A stretch of 64,000 nucleotides of DNA from Aphrophora alni (GCA_963513935.1 OY740765.1:147275830-147339829); one strand, 5' to 3'. Shown: positions 10,183-21,799, counted from the stretch's first letter. The notes: generated by a model from the sequence alone, not told the origin. Made by a program: numbers and translations.

Positions 10183-11045
10183 TGTTGCGATTTAGTAGTA
10201 AAAATTATACAAATTGTGTTATACATACCTTCTATTGTGACCATTAGATCATCCTTTAAATCTGTAAACATGTTTGAATTACAAAAATCCATTATTTTTG
10301 TAAAAAATAAGCGATTAAAAAGTGTGAATTCCTGGCTGTGTGAGGTTAAGGCAACTGTATACATTAAAATGTATGACAACATTAGTCAATCTATTGAATC
10401 TAGAAATGTGCCGAAAAGAACAGTTAACTACTATTTTGGAACTATTCTTTATAAGAACAGCTCAGCAAAAACTTTGGTTCCACAGAGGTAAACCATGTTC
10501 ATTGCTACACCCACTACTCACACTGGCTATACTCCATGTTTTATGACCCATAAGTCATAACTAACAATAAAGGCTAAGCTGGCTAGGTTTCCCTTCTTAC
10601 CTTTTTGTCATATTTAACGATCAATTTTATTGCTTTTACCTATCAAAAACAGACTATATTTTTTTTCACTAGTTCAGTTTCATTATCTTTAGACTTTAGT
10701 CTTTTTTGGACAATTGGTGAACCTGAATGTCAGATCACTTGATGACACCTAGATCACTTAAAAGACCTACAGGTATGGGAAGATATATATAGCTAGCGAC
10801 CTGCCAAGACATAGTTCGTATCATTATGAACTCATACAACGTAGTGATATTAACCTGTCCAACGACACGCTATTATCGGTAACCTCACATGGCCAGAAAT
10901 TTGCACTTTTTAACAGCTTATTTTAGACAGAAATAATGGATTTTGGTAATTCAAACAGGTTTACATATTGTAAGGATGGTCTAATGTCACAATAGGAAGT
11001 ATGTACAATACGATTTGTTTAATTTTCAATACTAAATCACAACAA
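10183..11045. repeat. Inverted-repeat element (arms about 160 bp) of the copy A family
   Basis: 10183-10345 and 10880-11045 are reverse complements of each other at moderate identity. They share 'gcgatttagta', 'acaaattgtgttatac'-like, 'aatccattatttttg'-like and 'gttaaaaagtg'-like blocks, separated by about 530 bp. The arms are also related to the repeats at 1936, 6265 and 13204. It may be one element with long terminal inverted repeats or two opposite insertions. ORFs inside it are not counted as genes. Confidence 0.6.
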
Positions 11046-11078
11046 TAGGTATACTGCATATTTACCAAAAGTGCTTAC

Positions 11079-11268
11079 CTTCTTCAACCTGTACAGTTGG
11101 CTTTGGTTGTGGTTTGCGAGAAAATTCTGACTGTAAATTAATACCACTTGGACGCATTTGTTGTCTTCTATTACCATAAACCTCTTCATATTCAGAATTC
11201 CAATTATCTGCATACCCAGCAGGTAATAGAGATTCTCTGGGACCATAGTAATCTTCCATTCCAGCCAT
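11079..11268 (-). CDS. Candidate first coding exon of an unidentified gene
   Basis: An ATG at 11268 opens 63 codons on the - strand (MAGMEDYYGPRESLLPAGYA... ending ...PKPTVQVEE). The exon ends at a good donor (GAAG|GTAAGC, exon last base 11079), leaving one base of the next codon. The peptide is acidic, then proline/arginine-rich and hydrophilic, with balanced amino-acid use unlike the AT-driven random ORFs nearby. It lacks a signal peptide or membrane segment. I do not recognise the family. It faces away from GKAP1 (start 12719), a head-to-head pair about 1.45 kb apart, so the downstream exons would lie below 11000 or beyond the window. No partner exon was identified with confidence. Confidence 0.5.
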
Positions 11269-11282
11269 TTTTTAAATATCAA

Positions 11283-12628
11283 ATATGTAAGGAATAGCCT
11301 AACTTATTTATGAAACACCCATTAGTGTTTTCAAATAGTACAGGGAACAGTTGCTAAACTATTTAGTGTAAGGCTAAACTATTTAATAAGGGTAGGTTGA
11401 CATTCAAAAAGTCTAATCACAAACGTTAGATAAGAAATTTAGGTTACCGAAATAAAGGTTAGATAATCAATCTAGACTGGATTTAATTTTTTTAGTTGTA
11501 TAAAAGTCTTCATAATTAATGATGAAGCTATATTATTTTAATAATGATAAATATTAACAATTGCAACTTAAATAACACTTTCTCCAAACAAAGTCCTCTA
11601 ATCGCCTTCTGTCAAGTTTTTCTTAACTTATCAATTTTAGACCGGGTTTATATGAGTTCTCAAAACCATAGATTAATAGGCACCATACGCTCTCACCATT
11701 GGAAAATTTTCAATTTGAACCAAGGTTTACCAAATTCAGTTTCAAATCACACTACGCTCCATGAAATGTAGTAAAATAAACAACGTTTATGATTGAAATC
11801 GATTTAATTTAATCAACTTTGTTACAAAAATTAATTGTGTTAATCTTGATTCCAAAAAATTTAAATGAAATAAAAACTGATTTAATTATATAATTACTCA
11901 CTACGATTTTTACGCTACTTGATCATACCTCCATTATTCTTTTAGTAAGTTATAGCCTAGGACCCCCCCCCCCTCAAAAACACTAACAACCTACATCTTC
12001 CAGGAGATGAATATTTAATCTATGATGGGAACTATTCAGTTTGTTGTAGAGTTGAGATAAACGGATACTTTTTCATAAACGGTTATTAAATCGGTCACTC
12101 AATAACGGAGATTGTAGACTTGGACGTCTGCATAACCAGAGTTTTGTAATGAAATAGTACTATTGAAAAACTATGTTTTTTTTTAAATATAAGGTATTAT
12201 AAATATATATTTACAATCATATATATGTTTGAAAACCTACAATTTGTAGTGTTGTTTTGTGTTTTACTTTTGTAACAAATTGTTCAATACAGTTTAATGT
12301 ATCCTTCTATCATATATATTTATAAAAAAATTCAATAATATTCTCTCTAGTTGAAACAAAAATCTTTTATAATACAGGAATTATATTATTAATACTATTA
12401 AATAGTCAAAAAAAATTAACTCAGATTCCAACAATTAACCAAGGATATTACAAGTAGCAATAATTTAAACGCTATGAAAATTAAAATAAAGAAACTATAC
12501 TAATGGAAATTTCCCTTAAGTGAATAACCGTTAAGGCTAAACCGTTATTTTATATTTAACGAACTGTTATATAAATTATTTCTCAGTAACTGTTAATAAT
12601 TAACGGTTTATTTTGTAATAATGCTCAT
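11283..12628. other. Intergenic region between divergent genes
   Basis: It is mostly AT-rich, with a C-run at about 11961-11971. The motif AACGGTTA/TAACCGTT recurs near 12078, 12524, 12541 and 12602, close to the GKAP1 start. It may contain regulatory sequence for both divergent genes, but no specific element can be proven by eye. ORFs here are short and featureless. Confidence 0.4.
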
Positions 12629-12629
12629 C

Positions 12630-12718
12630 TCAGTCATCTGTAGTTTGTTGAACTGATGGTATTGTTTGGATTGTATAGTTCGATTGTTTATACATTTATA
12701 TTTAAGCATATTTAAAAA
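12630..12718 (+). promoter_or_regulatory. Possible initiator and 5' UTR of GKAP1
   Basis: A TCAGTC matching the arthropod initiator consensus (TCAGTY) lies at 12630-12635, about 87 bp before the ATG at 12719. No convincing TATA box or downstream promoter element accompanies it. An upstream non-coding exon is also possible. Confidence 0.25.
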
Positions 12719-12895
12719 ATGGTAACGCCGGTAGCTTCAAGGTTTGCCTTATTGAGTTTAGACGATGATGGAGACACTGAAAAGACAGTAAGAAAGAATA
12801 TATTAAAGAAGAAAACAGATTCTACTCAGATGAACAATACTAATTCAAAGCCGGACCTTAAAAAAAAACAGAAAAAACCTGATGGATCGTCCCAA
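12719..12895 (+). CDS. GKAP1: G-kinase-anchoring protein 1, coding exon 1
   Basis: GKAP1 is a Golgi-associated coiled-coil protein that anchors cGMP-dependent protein kinase I-alpha (family knowledge). This exon encodes 59 residues. 'ASRFALLSLDDDGD' matches the conserved GKAP1 N-terminal 'SRFALL' block and is followed by a lysine-rich basic segment. The ATG at 12719 is preceded by 'tttaaaaa', and the Ser-Arg-Phe-Ala-Leu-Leu block starts six residues in, as in the family. The donor is CAA|GTAAGA (phase 0). Six further exons (16115, 27308, 33015, 38903, 45907, 57513) join in frame, giving about 342 residues in total. Intron 1 is 3.2 kb. Codon use and conservation are clearly host-like. Confidence 0.9.
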
Positions 12896-13203
12896 GTAAG
12901 AAATCATAGGTCTATATAATAAATTGTTTTCTTTTACATGTTTATTTAACGCTATTAATGTTCAATTTTAAAGAGTTGTTACTGGTATATTTGCCTAAGT
13001 TAAGTACTATTTGCCTATAGTGTAAATGGTGAGAATAGTCTTGGAAGTCTAATTAGCTTAAACTTCAAGTAGGCACATGCCAAGGACTTTTATACAACTA
13101 AAAAAATTAAACCCAGTTATACGATAATTATGCATTCTAGTCTGCCCTGATATTTAGTTAAAAAATTGTCGAAATTATTTACTAGGTACCTACCTTATTT
13201 TGA

Positions 13204-13650
13204 AGCAATGGTAAATGTCCAGTTAAGATCTCTTTCCGATTTAATGAAATCATGTTTTACATAGGGTTATCTCATTATTATACAATTGGATCATCCAAGC
13301 TGGGAAGATTCTTTTCAAGTATCAAAATCCAATATTTCTGTCAAAAGTAACCAATTTACAAATTTGCATTCAATGTTAAGAATACACAATGAGCCCATGC
13401 ATCTAGATTTCATAAGTTATGCATAGCTAATAGAATAGCATCTCTTTAGATGTTTGCGTATTAACTGTCTTCTAACAGGTAAATATTACTACTATAGCTT
13501 ATTTAAAGGAAGACTAAGACTTAAAATAAAGACACCTAGCCCTCAGATACTCTTAATAACATCAGGGTCAGATAAGAACAAGAGTTGGTTAAGAGAGACT
13601 TGAGAGGCTACGAAAGATAAGAGGAATCTAACCCAAAACTACATGTAAGA
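13204..13650 (+). repeat. Interspersed repeat family, copy E, plus adjacent repeat
   Basis: 13204-13500 matches 1936-2225 in order ('ggtaaatgtccagtt', 'gaatacacaatgagcc', 'taactgtcttctaacaggta'). 13530-13650 ('acctagccctcag', 'aacaagagttggtt') matches about 870-985. The two modules are about 1 kb apart near the window start but adjacent here, so they may belong to one larger family. Confidence 0.65.
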
Positions 13651-14725
13651 TATAAATCTAGCTAAGCCACTCTGGATTGCCAATCCCGTACTTATTAAAA
13701 GTATGCCTCTCAGGAGTTATCTTCATAATTGTCATAAATTATCTTGTTTAGGAGTCCATAATGTTTATATATCATATCTGTAAACAAATCAGGTACAGGA
13801 GTTTTTCATAGAGAAAAATTTCCATTTATTCCATAAACATAGGGTTTTTACCGCCAATAGTTAAGTAAACTTTTTTTTTAGAATCTAAAATGATTTATTA
13901 TAGATGACATACAACAATATTGTTTTCTCACAAACACTTATACACTTTACACAAAATTAATAAAGTTTGCAGTTTATTTTGAGATTACCATCTTGCCTCT
14001 TCTATGAGTGAAGTAAATGACAACTGTTGACCACTGGTTTACATGACACAATAAATTTTATTGCCATTTCAATTATTTACTAAAAACAAAATTTTTAATC
14101 TGCTGAGTATAAAATTTTGCTGTCATCTTACGTAAAGCAAAGCATTTCCGGGCCTATGTTTATATGAACTTTTTTCATTACTTTTGCTAGTTGAATCAGC
14201 TCAGAAAGTGTTCGGACCCTGTAGATAAAATTTAGCACATAAAATCAACAAAATATAAATTTAAATGAATAACTACTACTACCATGATTCATGACCACTA
14301 ACATGTGACTACTACTATGTGATTTCATGATTGATTACTATCGAAATTAAAGTTTGAATGAAAGTTCAATTGTTTGACCTTATCAAGTAGACCTATACAA
14401 ATTACAAAATGAAGTTGATTAATGTTCATTAATTATAATATACAACAGGATTCATACATGTATAACAAACAAAAACAAAAATTAATTAAAAATTTCATAA
14501 TAATCTCTAAAATAGTTTATGAGATATGCTGTCCTAATTGTTCAATTGACTATTTTACATAGTAGGTGAAAAATCAGGGGTAAGTGCCGGCTTTTCCCAA
14601 GGCTGGTGGGCATCCATAAACATAAATTTAGATAATTGAATGTTTGGGTTAAGTCCCAAATATACAACATAGAATACGAAGTTTTAAAAAGGGAAACAAT
14701 ATGTAATGGAGTGAATGAGTGAATA
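13651..14725. other. Intron 1 sequence without recognised feature
   Basis: AT-rich intronic DNA. No motif-bearing ORF was found. Confidence 0.45.
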
Positions 14726-14733
14726 ATAATAAT

Positions 14734-15655
14734 CAGTGGCGGCGATAAGAACCCGCGCCCCCCCCCGCAAGTTTGTTCATCGGGCTTCCCCTTTCTCCCA
14801 ATAATCATTACCGGTACAGTAAATAACAGTAGTTTCGATGTTATCATCTGTATATTTTTCTGGTTCCCCAACAGTTAAACTGCTTTGTCCAATTTCCTCA
14901 TCACTGTAAACTACTGTTTTTTCAATGTTAGATGTACAGTACTAGGTGAATTTATATCAATTGGTTTAAAAAAAAAAAAAGTCAATCTTTTGAAGTTTAC
15001 CTGCTTTTTCTACCCTCTCTTTCTGTAGTTTCCTTTTTTGAGAACCACTCAAGTGTTTATATCGCTGCTGTGCCATAGCTAAAAAAAAATGCACGGTCTG
15101 TTAAATAATATAAAACTAAAACACACACACACACACTACACTGTTTACTGTTTGACTGTTCACACACTTTCTCACATTTGCCACTTAGAACGCACGCAAC
15201 AAATCGACCATGCCGTTCCGAAATTCGACTACAATTAACGAGTCATCAATATGAAAGTTTATTTGTTGACCTGATAAGTGATACCTGAGCTATTTTTAAT
15301 CTTCTCCTTCCGGACCGGATGTTTATATTTATGGCGGCCGGAGCCGGTGAGTCACCGCGATGCGCGACGTAGCGATAGCTGCATTACTATCGGCCAACGG
15401 TAAACAATACACATACTTCGTATCATGACATTAAATAATAAATACTGCTCTCTAAAAAATAATGGTTATTGCCGTTATGGATGCACGATGCACAATCTTG
15501 CCTGAAGACATTTTACCTTATTTTAGTAATTTCTTAACAATACTCATAAAAATATTGTTATGATAGGGGGGGGGGGCCGTCGCGGGTCCGGGTCCCGGAA
15601 AAAATTTCCCGAAAAATCCCGGTCAAGGCTCGCGGGCCCGCTATCGCCGCCACTG
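14734..15655 (-). mobile_element. Internally deleted hAT transposon (922 bp)
   Basis: Terminal inverted repeats begin 'cagtggcggcgata' (14734) and end 'tatcgccgccactg' (15655). They are flanked by the exact 8-bp duplication 'ataataat' (14726-14733 and 15656-15663), diagnostic of hAT. On the - strand an N-terminal transposase exon (15001-15076) and a downstream in-frame remnant survive. The catalytic core and dimerisation domain are missing. The ends are GC-rich with C- and G-runs, unlike the surroundings. It lies in GKAP1 intron 1, antisense to the gene. Confidence 0.9.
15001..15076 (-). pseudogene. N-terminal exon of a ZMYM-like hAT transposase
   Basis: An ATG at 15076 (- strand) gives 'MAQQRYKHLSGSQKRKLQK', the conserved start of the hAT subgroup whose proteins are annotated as zinc finger MYM-type 1-like ('..KYpSGsqKRKr..'). 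The exon ends at GCAG|GTAAAC. A second remnant on the same strand (about 14940-14790, containing 'VVYSDEEIGQSS' and 'TVIYCTGNDYWEKGE') resembles the acidic spacer before the TTF zinc finger. The rest of the transposase is deleted. Confidence 0.7.
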
Positions 15656-16114
15656 ATAATAATAGTCAGTTTATTGGTAAAGATTACAAAAGTGATCATG
15701 AGAGTAAATAAAAAATAAGCTGAAATTAATTCAATACAAACCTTTGTTTATTTTGAAAATGAAAGATAATGTTTGAGAGGCAGTTAATTTATTTTAACCA
15801 TACATTTCCACCTAAACTATCTTTTGTATGTATTGCAATAGGAATTCTGAAATTCCATATTTATTTTTGAAACTGCCCTTAAGGGTTTCCAATCCTCATC
15901 TGGCTGTGCTGTAAGTTAATTTATGACAGCTATTTCTCTGTTACAGGAGATTATCCAATTTTATATACTGATTACAGTAAATATTCCACATCATTTAGCC
16001 TATGTGTAAAAATGAAACCCTGTTTAACAGAACATTTTACTTAGTTTTTGTAATCCTAACGTACCTTTGTTGGGTATTGTAAACTATAAATTAATAGGTC
16101 TATTTTTTTTCTAG

Positions 16115-16225
16115 AACCAAAATCAAAATGGTAATAAACCTAAGAACAAAGGTGGAAAGAGTGTAGAAAAAAAAAAGAAACTCACTGACAAGCAATGGGA
16201 GCAGTGGAAAGAAAAAGATGCACAG
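16115..16225 (+). CDS. GKAP1: G-kinase-anchoring protein 1, coding exon 2
   Basis: 37 residues follow acceptor 'tttttctag' (phase 0) and end at CAG|GTACTG (phase 0). A basic, Asn/Lys-rich start runs into 'LTDKQWEQWKEKDAQ'. This is the counterpart of the family's conserved 'NWQEWRQRDEQ' block. The exon continues exon 1's lysine-rich segment without a frame break. Intron 2 that follows is 11 kb and filled with LINE and PLE debris. Confidence 0.93.
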
Positions 16226-17354
16226 GTACTGTTTATGCTATAGATTTGTTTCATTGATTGTATTCGCCCACACTGGTTAGATACTGGTAGGTTGGTAACT
16301 TCAAAGTGGTGTATTCTTTCGAATAGCTGTGCCACTGAAAAAATAGATAAATTGTAGCAGTATCTGACGTATCAAAATTAAAATATCATATCGGTGTAAA
16401 TAAACAACAAGGATGAGTAATTAAATAATTGATTTAGATCATTTTATTTGTGATTAGAATTTAATGTTAATGTTGTTGAAAATTCCTGTATGAACTTCGC
16501 CATGCAATTGCATAATAAAATAGTTGAAAATGTGTTTGTGCAAAAAGGCTTTAATTTTATGGGTTATCATTGTTTCCACCATGTTTTCTACCACTTACAG
16601 TCACTACATTCTGTTTATTGTCATTCAGCCGCACATTCATATCTACCGGTAGCTAATATGCCCAATGAATACTTGTTGGAAAGTAGATAAAAATGAAATT
16701 ACAAAGTTATGTAAATAGAGGAAGTGTTTAATTCCATGGTTGTCACCCTCATTTTATCTCTTTAAAACGTTAATAATAAAATTGTGTGTCTCAATGTGCC
16801 CTAAACTCTAATTTAAAAAAATTAAAGGATATATCACAAAATATTACAATAAAATTCAGAATAAATTTATGATATTTAGATAGATTGTTTTGACGTTTAT
16901 TAGAAATCAATTATTTTTATGGATTTGCACTTCTGTTAAAAAAGTTTTGGAAATATTTACATACAGCGCCAACAAGAGCCAAGGCAGGGGGCTGAGATCA
17001 CTCTTTTTCATTCATTAGTTATGAAAAGCAGCAATTTTTTTTTTTTTTTTTTTTTTTTTAAGCTAAATATGCATATAGCGGTAATCAGTTCTAATAGGGT
17101 TTCTTTATAACAAGAAAGAAATAACTCATGAAAAACAGCTGGTTCTTGATATGTAGGGTATATTTTAACTTTAGGAGATTAGCTGTCCCATAATGTTATG
17201 TGTAATCCCCATGTCCTTTCAATCAAAATTTTTGCCATTATTTAAAGTTTAGAAGCACACAGTTTATTATTAGATTATTCTAGCCCTATTTAATTTTAAA
17301 TGCTTTATTCCATGTTATCAACTGTTTGATTTTGACTACATAATACTTTTTTAG
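16226..17354. other. Intron 2, proximal part
   Basis: No gene. It contains a T-run at about 17036-17059. The ORF at 16490-16690 shows no recognised motif. Confidence 0.45.
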
Positions 17355-17872
17355 TTATTATTATTATTTATAATTATTTGCATCATTTATGGCATACATA
17401 GTGCAGCAATGCTGCGGTATACATTTGACTTGTCATACTATACAAAAATTACTCACAACACAATACAAATACACAAGATAGAAATTTTATAAAATACAAA
17501 CCAATTAAGACACAGTGAACCATTTATACATGTTATCTCATATTAATCAATTATTTGGGCCGCCATCCTGAATATAAAATGCATTCCAGGCACCCAGAGG
17601 TTATGAGCTGAGGTACTCCTCCACTGAGTAAAACGCATTCCTCAAGAGGTATCCTCTGAGTGATCCACGAAAATTCTTGAAACAACTTTGTTTTTTTTTA
17701 TATTTTCCGGAAGTTTATTAAATAATTTCAAACCAGAGTAATAAACGCCACGTTCTAAAAATTGCAATCTGTGCACAGGATATTGCAACACTTTTTTCCT
17801 CATGAGATATTTATGGTTATGTTGTTTTTCCTCGAACATACTCTGGTTTTTCTTAAAAAACACCAACATTTC

Positions 17873-17942
<70 letters not shown>

Positions 17943-19700
17943 AAATTCTATATTTTTAAAAAAAAGTCTACATGATTGATTAAATTTCAAATTTTACATT
18001 ACTCTAATTATTCGTTTCTGAATACAGAAAATTTTTTAAACATCGACAGAGTTCCCGTGAAGACTACTCCATATCTCAGCCGAGGACATACATATGCAGA
18101 GTAAACTGATTTTATGGTTTTTACACTGGTAATTCTTGAAACCATTCGGAGAGCAAAGCAAGCAGATGCCAGGAAATCCGTAATCTTTGAAATATAACAT
18201 CTCCAATTTAAATTTTCATCCACAATAACACCAAGAAAATTTACATTAACTGTGTTTTGGATTTCTTCCTCACCTCTAACAATAATTGTATTTGGAGTTG
18301 ATTTTGTTTTAAATTGTATTTTAAATTTTGTTTCTCTTTTGTTTTTGAGAAAAGTTTATGTTAAAATCCCCAGTTAAAACTAACATTTTATTTTTTGATC
18401 GCTTAAATATTTCATTCAATAATTGATCTATTTTTTTCATAAAAATGCAGACATCAGAGTTTGGAGCTCTGTACATGGAAACTACCATACATGACTGACC
18501 ATTAGGCAATTTTAATTCAGTGATAGCATACTCAAAATTGCTTTCTATACTTGGATTATTTAACATATTGACTTCTAGAGATTTAACATCATCTCTGATG
18601 AGAACTGCAACTCCTCCTCCCCTGATATTAAAACGTGAGAAACAGGAGCCCAATCTGTAACCTTCAAAAGTATTGAGCACATCTTCATTAAATTTTGTAG
18701 TCCATGTTAAAAAAGACAAACAGCCATGGGTTTCACTGATAGCTGGCCAAGAAAGATTAAAAATTCTGGAATTTTTCCGTTTATACTTATAATATTGTAA
18801 GCTAGTAAATTCAAATTCAAATTTTGGTCTGTTCTCCGGCTGTTTTTAACACAAGACTCATGGAGACCCCAGCACCGCACTGTGCCTCCACCTCTCCCGG
18901 ACTTCACCTTGCCACACCCTCCTCAGCTAAAAAATTTGAAACATTTCTTGAAAGACTAACATTGTGTTCAGAGGGCACAATTTAATTTTTCAATCTCCAC
19001 CAGGGCAGAGTCAGAGCAGGGAATTTGTATCAAAACTAGCAGTGGCTTATTTAACATGCTACTAAACTTCAAGAGTTCTGCCAATCTCGATGTTACCTTA
19101 ATTTTACTTAATTTAGTCAAATGTAACCCATGACGAGTATAATCCCTAAAAAATACAATTATTTACATCAGTCAATACAGCATTATTATGTTTAACATTT
19201 TTAAAGATAGTTTTGTCTATATTATATATTACATTATTCAAGTAAGATTCATCATGTTTGTATAATGGCTTTATTGAGCACATTCATTAACACATGCTTG
19301 CTTCTAGTTCCTATGTCATTTGAACCACTGACAACAATTACAAAATCATTAACTGTAAAATTCTTGGTGGTGTGTTTAAATCGCCTGCAATTTGTTCAAG
19401 TGTGGCATTTGGCTTTACAAAACTACTAACACAAAAATTATACTCTATTTTCTTAGCAAGGCGTTCACTCCATCTTCACCCGTGGCTGTCCGAAACAAGT
19501 ATTTTCTTCTTGTGTGTGGATGTGTGGATACTTACATCAAATACAATTTTGTTACTAAAAAAAATATTCCTCAGTGAATTTTTCATTTTTTCATTACTTT
19601 GGTTGTCCTTTCTAGATCCAGCAATTCCTACTTTTCTTTATTGTCGGGCCTATTTACAAGGAAAGTGATGGCCCTGATTTGTTGAATTGTGGGTCTCATA
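17355..19700 (-). mobile_element. Non-LTR retrotransposon (CR1/jockey-like LINE), antisense, deleted
   Basis: Read on the - strand from 19.6 kb downward. An ORF1 SGNH/esterase-type domain has 'ILVSDSHG', 'VKPNATLEQIAGDL' and 'DFVIVVSGSNDIG' (about 19500-19270). ORF2 starts near 18810 ('LNLLAYNI'), with apurinic-type endonuclease blocks 'RGGGVAVLIRDDV' and 'MLVLTGDFNINF' (18719-18321). The RT core is deleted. The RT thumb follows with 'VNFLGVIVDENLNWRCYISKI' split around 18200, then 'SACFALRMVSRITS' and 'YPRLRYG'-like blocks (18310-18008). Last is the C-terminus with 'GVYYSGLKLFNKLPENIK' (17869-17642). A 3' UTR follows, ending near 17355 with an AAT-type simple repeat typical of CR1/L2 tails. 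Stops, frameshifts and a microsatellite at 17872-17938 interrupt it. Confidence 0.85.
17872..17938. repeat. Compound (AT)n(AG)n microsatellite
   Basis: About 13 AT units are followed by about 20 AG units. It lies within the 3' coding part of the antisense LINE, so it expanded after insertion. The ORF through it (17762-17959) is an artefact. Confidence 0.95.
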
Positions 19701-20929
19701 AAGAAATAGTTATTCTAACAATTTCCACAGAGTGCGGCCACTTTCCTACCACCTCTTATTGTTTACTTATGTATTCAAGAATTTTTGTTTGTTTAGATAG
19801 ATGTTATGCTTCCATAAATTTTTATGCAAAGTTAGATTAGGCAATAATCATCAATTCTAAAATAATACTGATGATTGAATTTAATAATAATGGAGGACCA
19901 GTTAATTAACAACTTGATTTAATCATGTGGAAAATTATATAGTGCAATACATGAACACCAACATTTATGTTTTAGAAGAAATAAGTGTAATTTATTACCT
20001 TGTATATTTGACTCTACTGAGGATGCAGAGGAATTGTTTGGTACAAACTGACGATACGAAATGTTCACTTTTGTTCTAGCTAGAACACTCACAGTCACCA
20101 TATTAAGTTCAAACACAAATTAATCCACACATATATACACATTATAGAATACTTCCACTTAATTGTCACTATTGTTCAATTCCATACAATTTACTCTTTA
20201 AGATTAAGCGAGCGAGTTTCATACATACTTATATAGAGACCCAAAAAACATGTATTCACATCTGATTACTTTTCTGTTCAAACATTTTTTCAGCTTGGCT
20301 TCTAAGCATAACCTACCTGCCGAAGGCAAACTCGGAACACGAAAAATGTTGACCAATCAGGCTTGGCTTGGGTATAGTGGCAGGAAAGAATACAGGCCTC
20401 TGATTCGAGAGTTGTGATACTGCATGTTAGGCAAAAATACTGTAGCCATTTTAAACAGAATTCTTAGTTAATTACTCGTTCCAAATAGAGTTTGTACCAG
20501 AGTCATCACAACCAATAATTAGCTAGAAGTAGAGAGTGTAGCTAGCAATGGCAGGAAACTGTATGGACGGTTGTATGTTCAAAATGGATGAATAGGTCTT
20601 TACTAAACAGTTACTTTCATTTTTAGATAAGTAAAAAAAATTAAAATAAATCTTTTATAGATTAGCGGTGTCTGTGGATTTCTTCGCTTAGAAGTTGGAC
20701 AAATTAAATAGGTAAACCCTCTACAAATAACAAATATAAAAACATTATGAAACAAACACATGAATGTGTATAACTATACACCAGCACAGGTGGTGCGGAC
20801 TAGCTGCATCAAATAAGAAGGGGTTGGCGTCCCTTGCGGTCCCCAGTCAAACACTCACAATACATAAACTATCATCCATATAGACATACAGCCATATCAC
20901 CTATACATTTTCTTACTTTCACTTTTACT
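19701..20929. other. Intron 2, unassigned stretch
   Basis: No gene was recognised. A segment at about 20780-20890 ('gcggactagctgcat', 'cttgcggtccccag') resembles 22825-22880 ('gcagactatctgcac', 'ctctcgtggaaccc'). Both may be parts of one LINE subfamily in - orientation. Confidence 0.4.
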
Positions 20930-21060
20930 TAGGGTTTTATTATTTATTTATTTTATTTTATTCTCTCCCGTAACAATACAGATACAAAATATTAACACAT
21001 CTATTACAGCTATTTTATACAATAGTAATTAGCGAGAGAGAAAAAACAGAAAGAAAAAAC
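20930..21060 (-). mobile_element. LINE 3'-end fragment
   Basis: On the - strand it reads 'ttgtatctgtattgttacgg' and then an A-rich (AAATA)-type simple tail ending at about 20935. This is typical of a truncated non-LTR retrotransposon 3' end. No coding part remains. Confidence 0.45.
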
Positions 21061-21204
21061 AAAAATCTACAATAGACATAAAGTGTACATTGACCTGTAC
21101 CATACTATTAAATATATACACTTATGCCCAACCATACTTACAATATAGTTCAAAGAAAACTCCACATTATTCTGAATGAGACAAATACAAAGAAAAACAT
21201 GAAA

Positions 21205-21795
21205 TAAAACCACAAACACAATATTTAGTAAATTCTACTTTTTATTGAGTCTTGCCGACCATGGTTTCGCCATGACAGCATTTACAAGGCAGCTTAACAC
21301 AGACTAAAGAAAGATCAGTTACTTGGCTAGCAAACAAAGGTAAACGGACAGGATTTAGAGGGGAGTGGGAGACTTCTGGTGAAAGGGCAGATTATGGTTT
21401 CAATAGTGGTGAATTTGACAAAAATGTTACCTGATCATTTAAATCATGGCTAGCATCTTTATAAAATAATCGCTTAATCTCTAATATTTCCAATAAATTT
21501 AATTTTCTACTTTTTTCATTGATATGGAGAATCTCAAAATTAACATAATTGAAAAAATCTGACACTAAATGAATTTTTAAACGGTTAAAAATACTAGTCT
21601 CTATGGTCCAACCGCCAACTTCTTTCATGTTCACTTAACCTAATTTATTTATTTTTTAAAACCTAGTACTGTAGTTTTAAATGTAAGTTAAGTGAACATG
21701 ATAGAAGTTGGCGATTGGACCATAATAACTAGTTTTTCTAACCATTTAAAAATTAATTTAGTGTCAGATTGTTTCAGATATATTAATTTTAAGAT
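21205..21795 (-). mobile_element. PLE fragments in inverted, head-to-head arrangement
   Basis: On the - strand, 21634-21392 encodes the C-terminal part of a PLE GIY-YIG domain. Visible blocks are 'VSDFFNYVNFEILHINEKSRK' (part), 'LNLLEILEIKRL' and 'LNDQVTFLSNSPL'. They parallel the + strand copy at 57905-58093. A PLE 3' tail follows (21330-21205) with 'gcgaaaccatggtcggcaag' and an 'aaaagtagaatttactaaa' end. At 21683-21795 a second piece lies in the opposite orientation ('agttggcgattggacc', 'tttagtgtcagattg'), mirroring 21523-21640. Such compound inverted arrangements are known for PLE insertions. Confidence 0.8.
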
Positions 21796-21799
21796 TCCC

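Noticed and set aside
17762..17959. ORF ending in Tyr-Ile and Arg-Glu repeats
   Set aside because: It is the translation of the AT/AG microsatellite.
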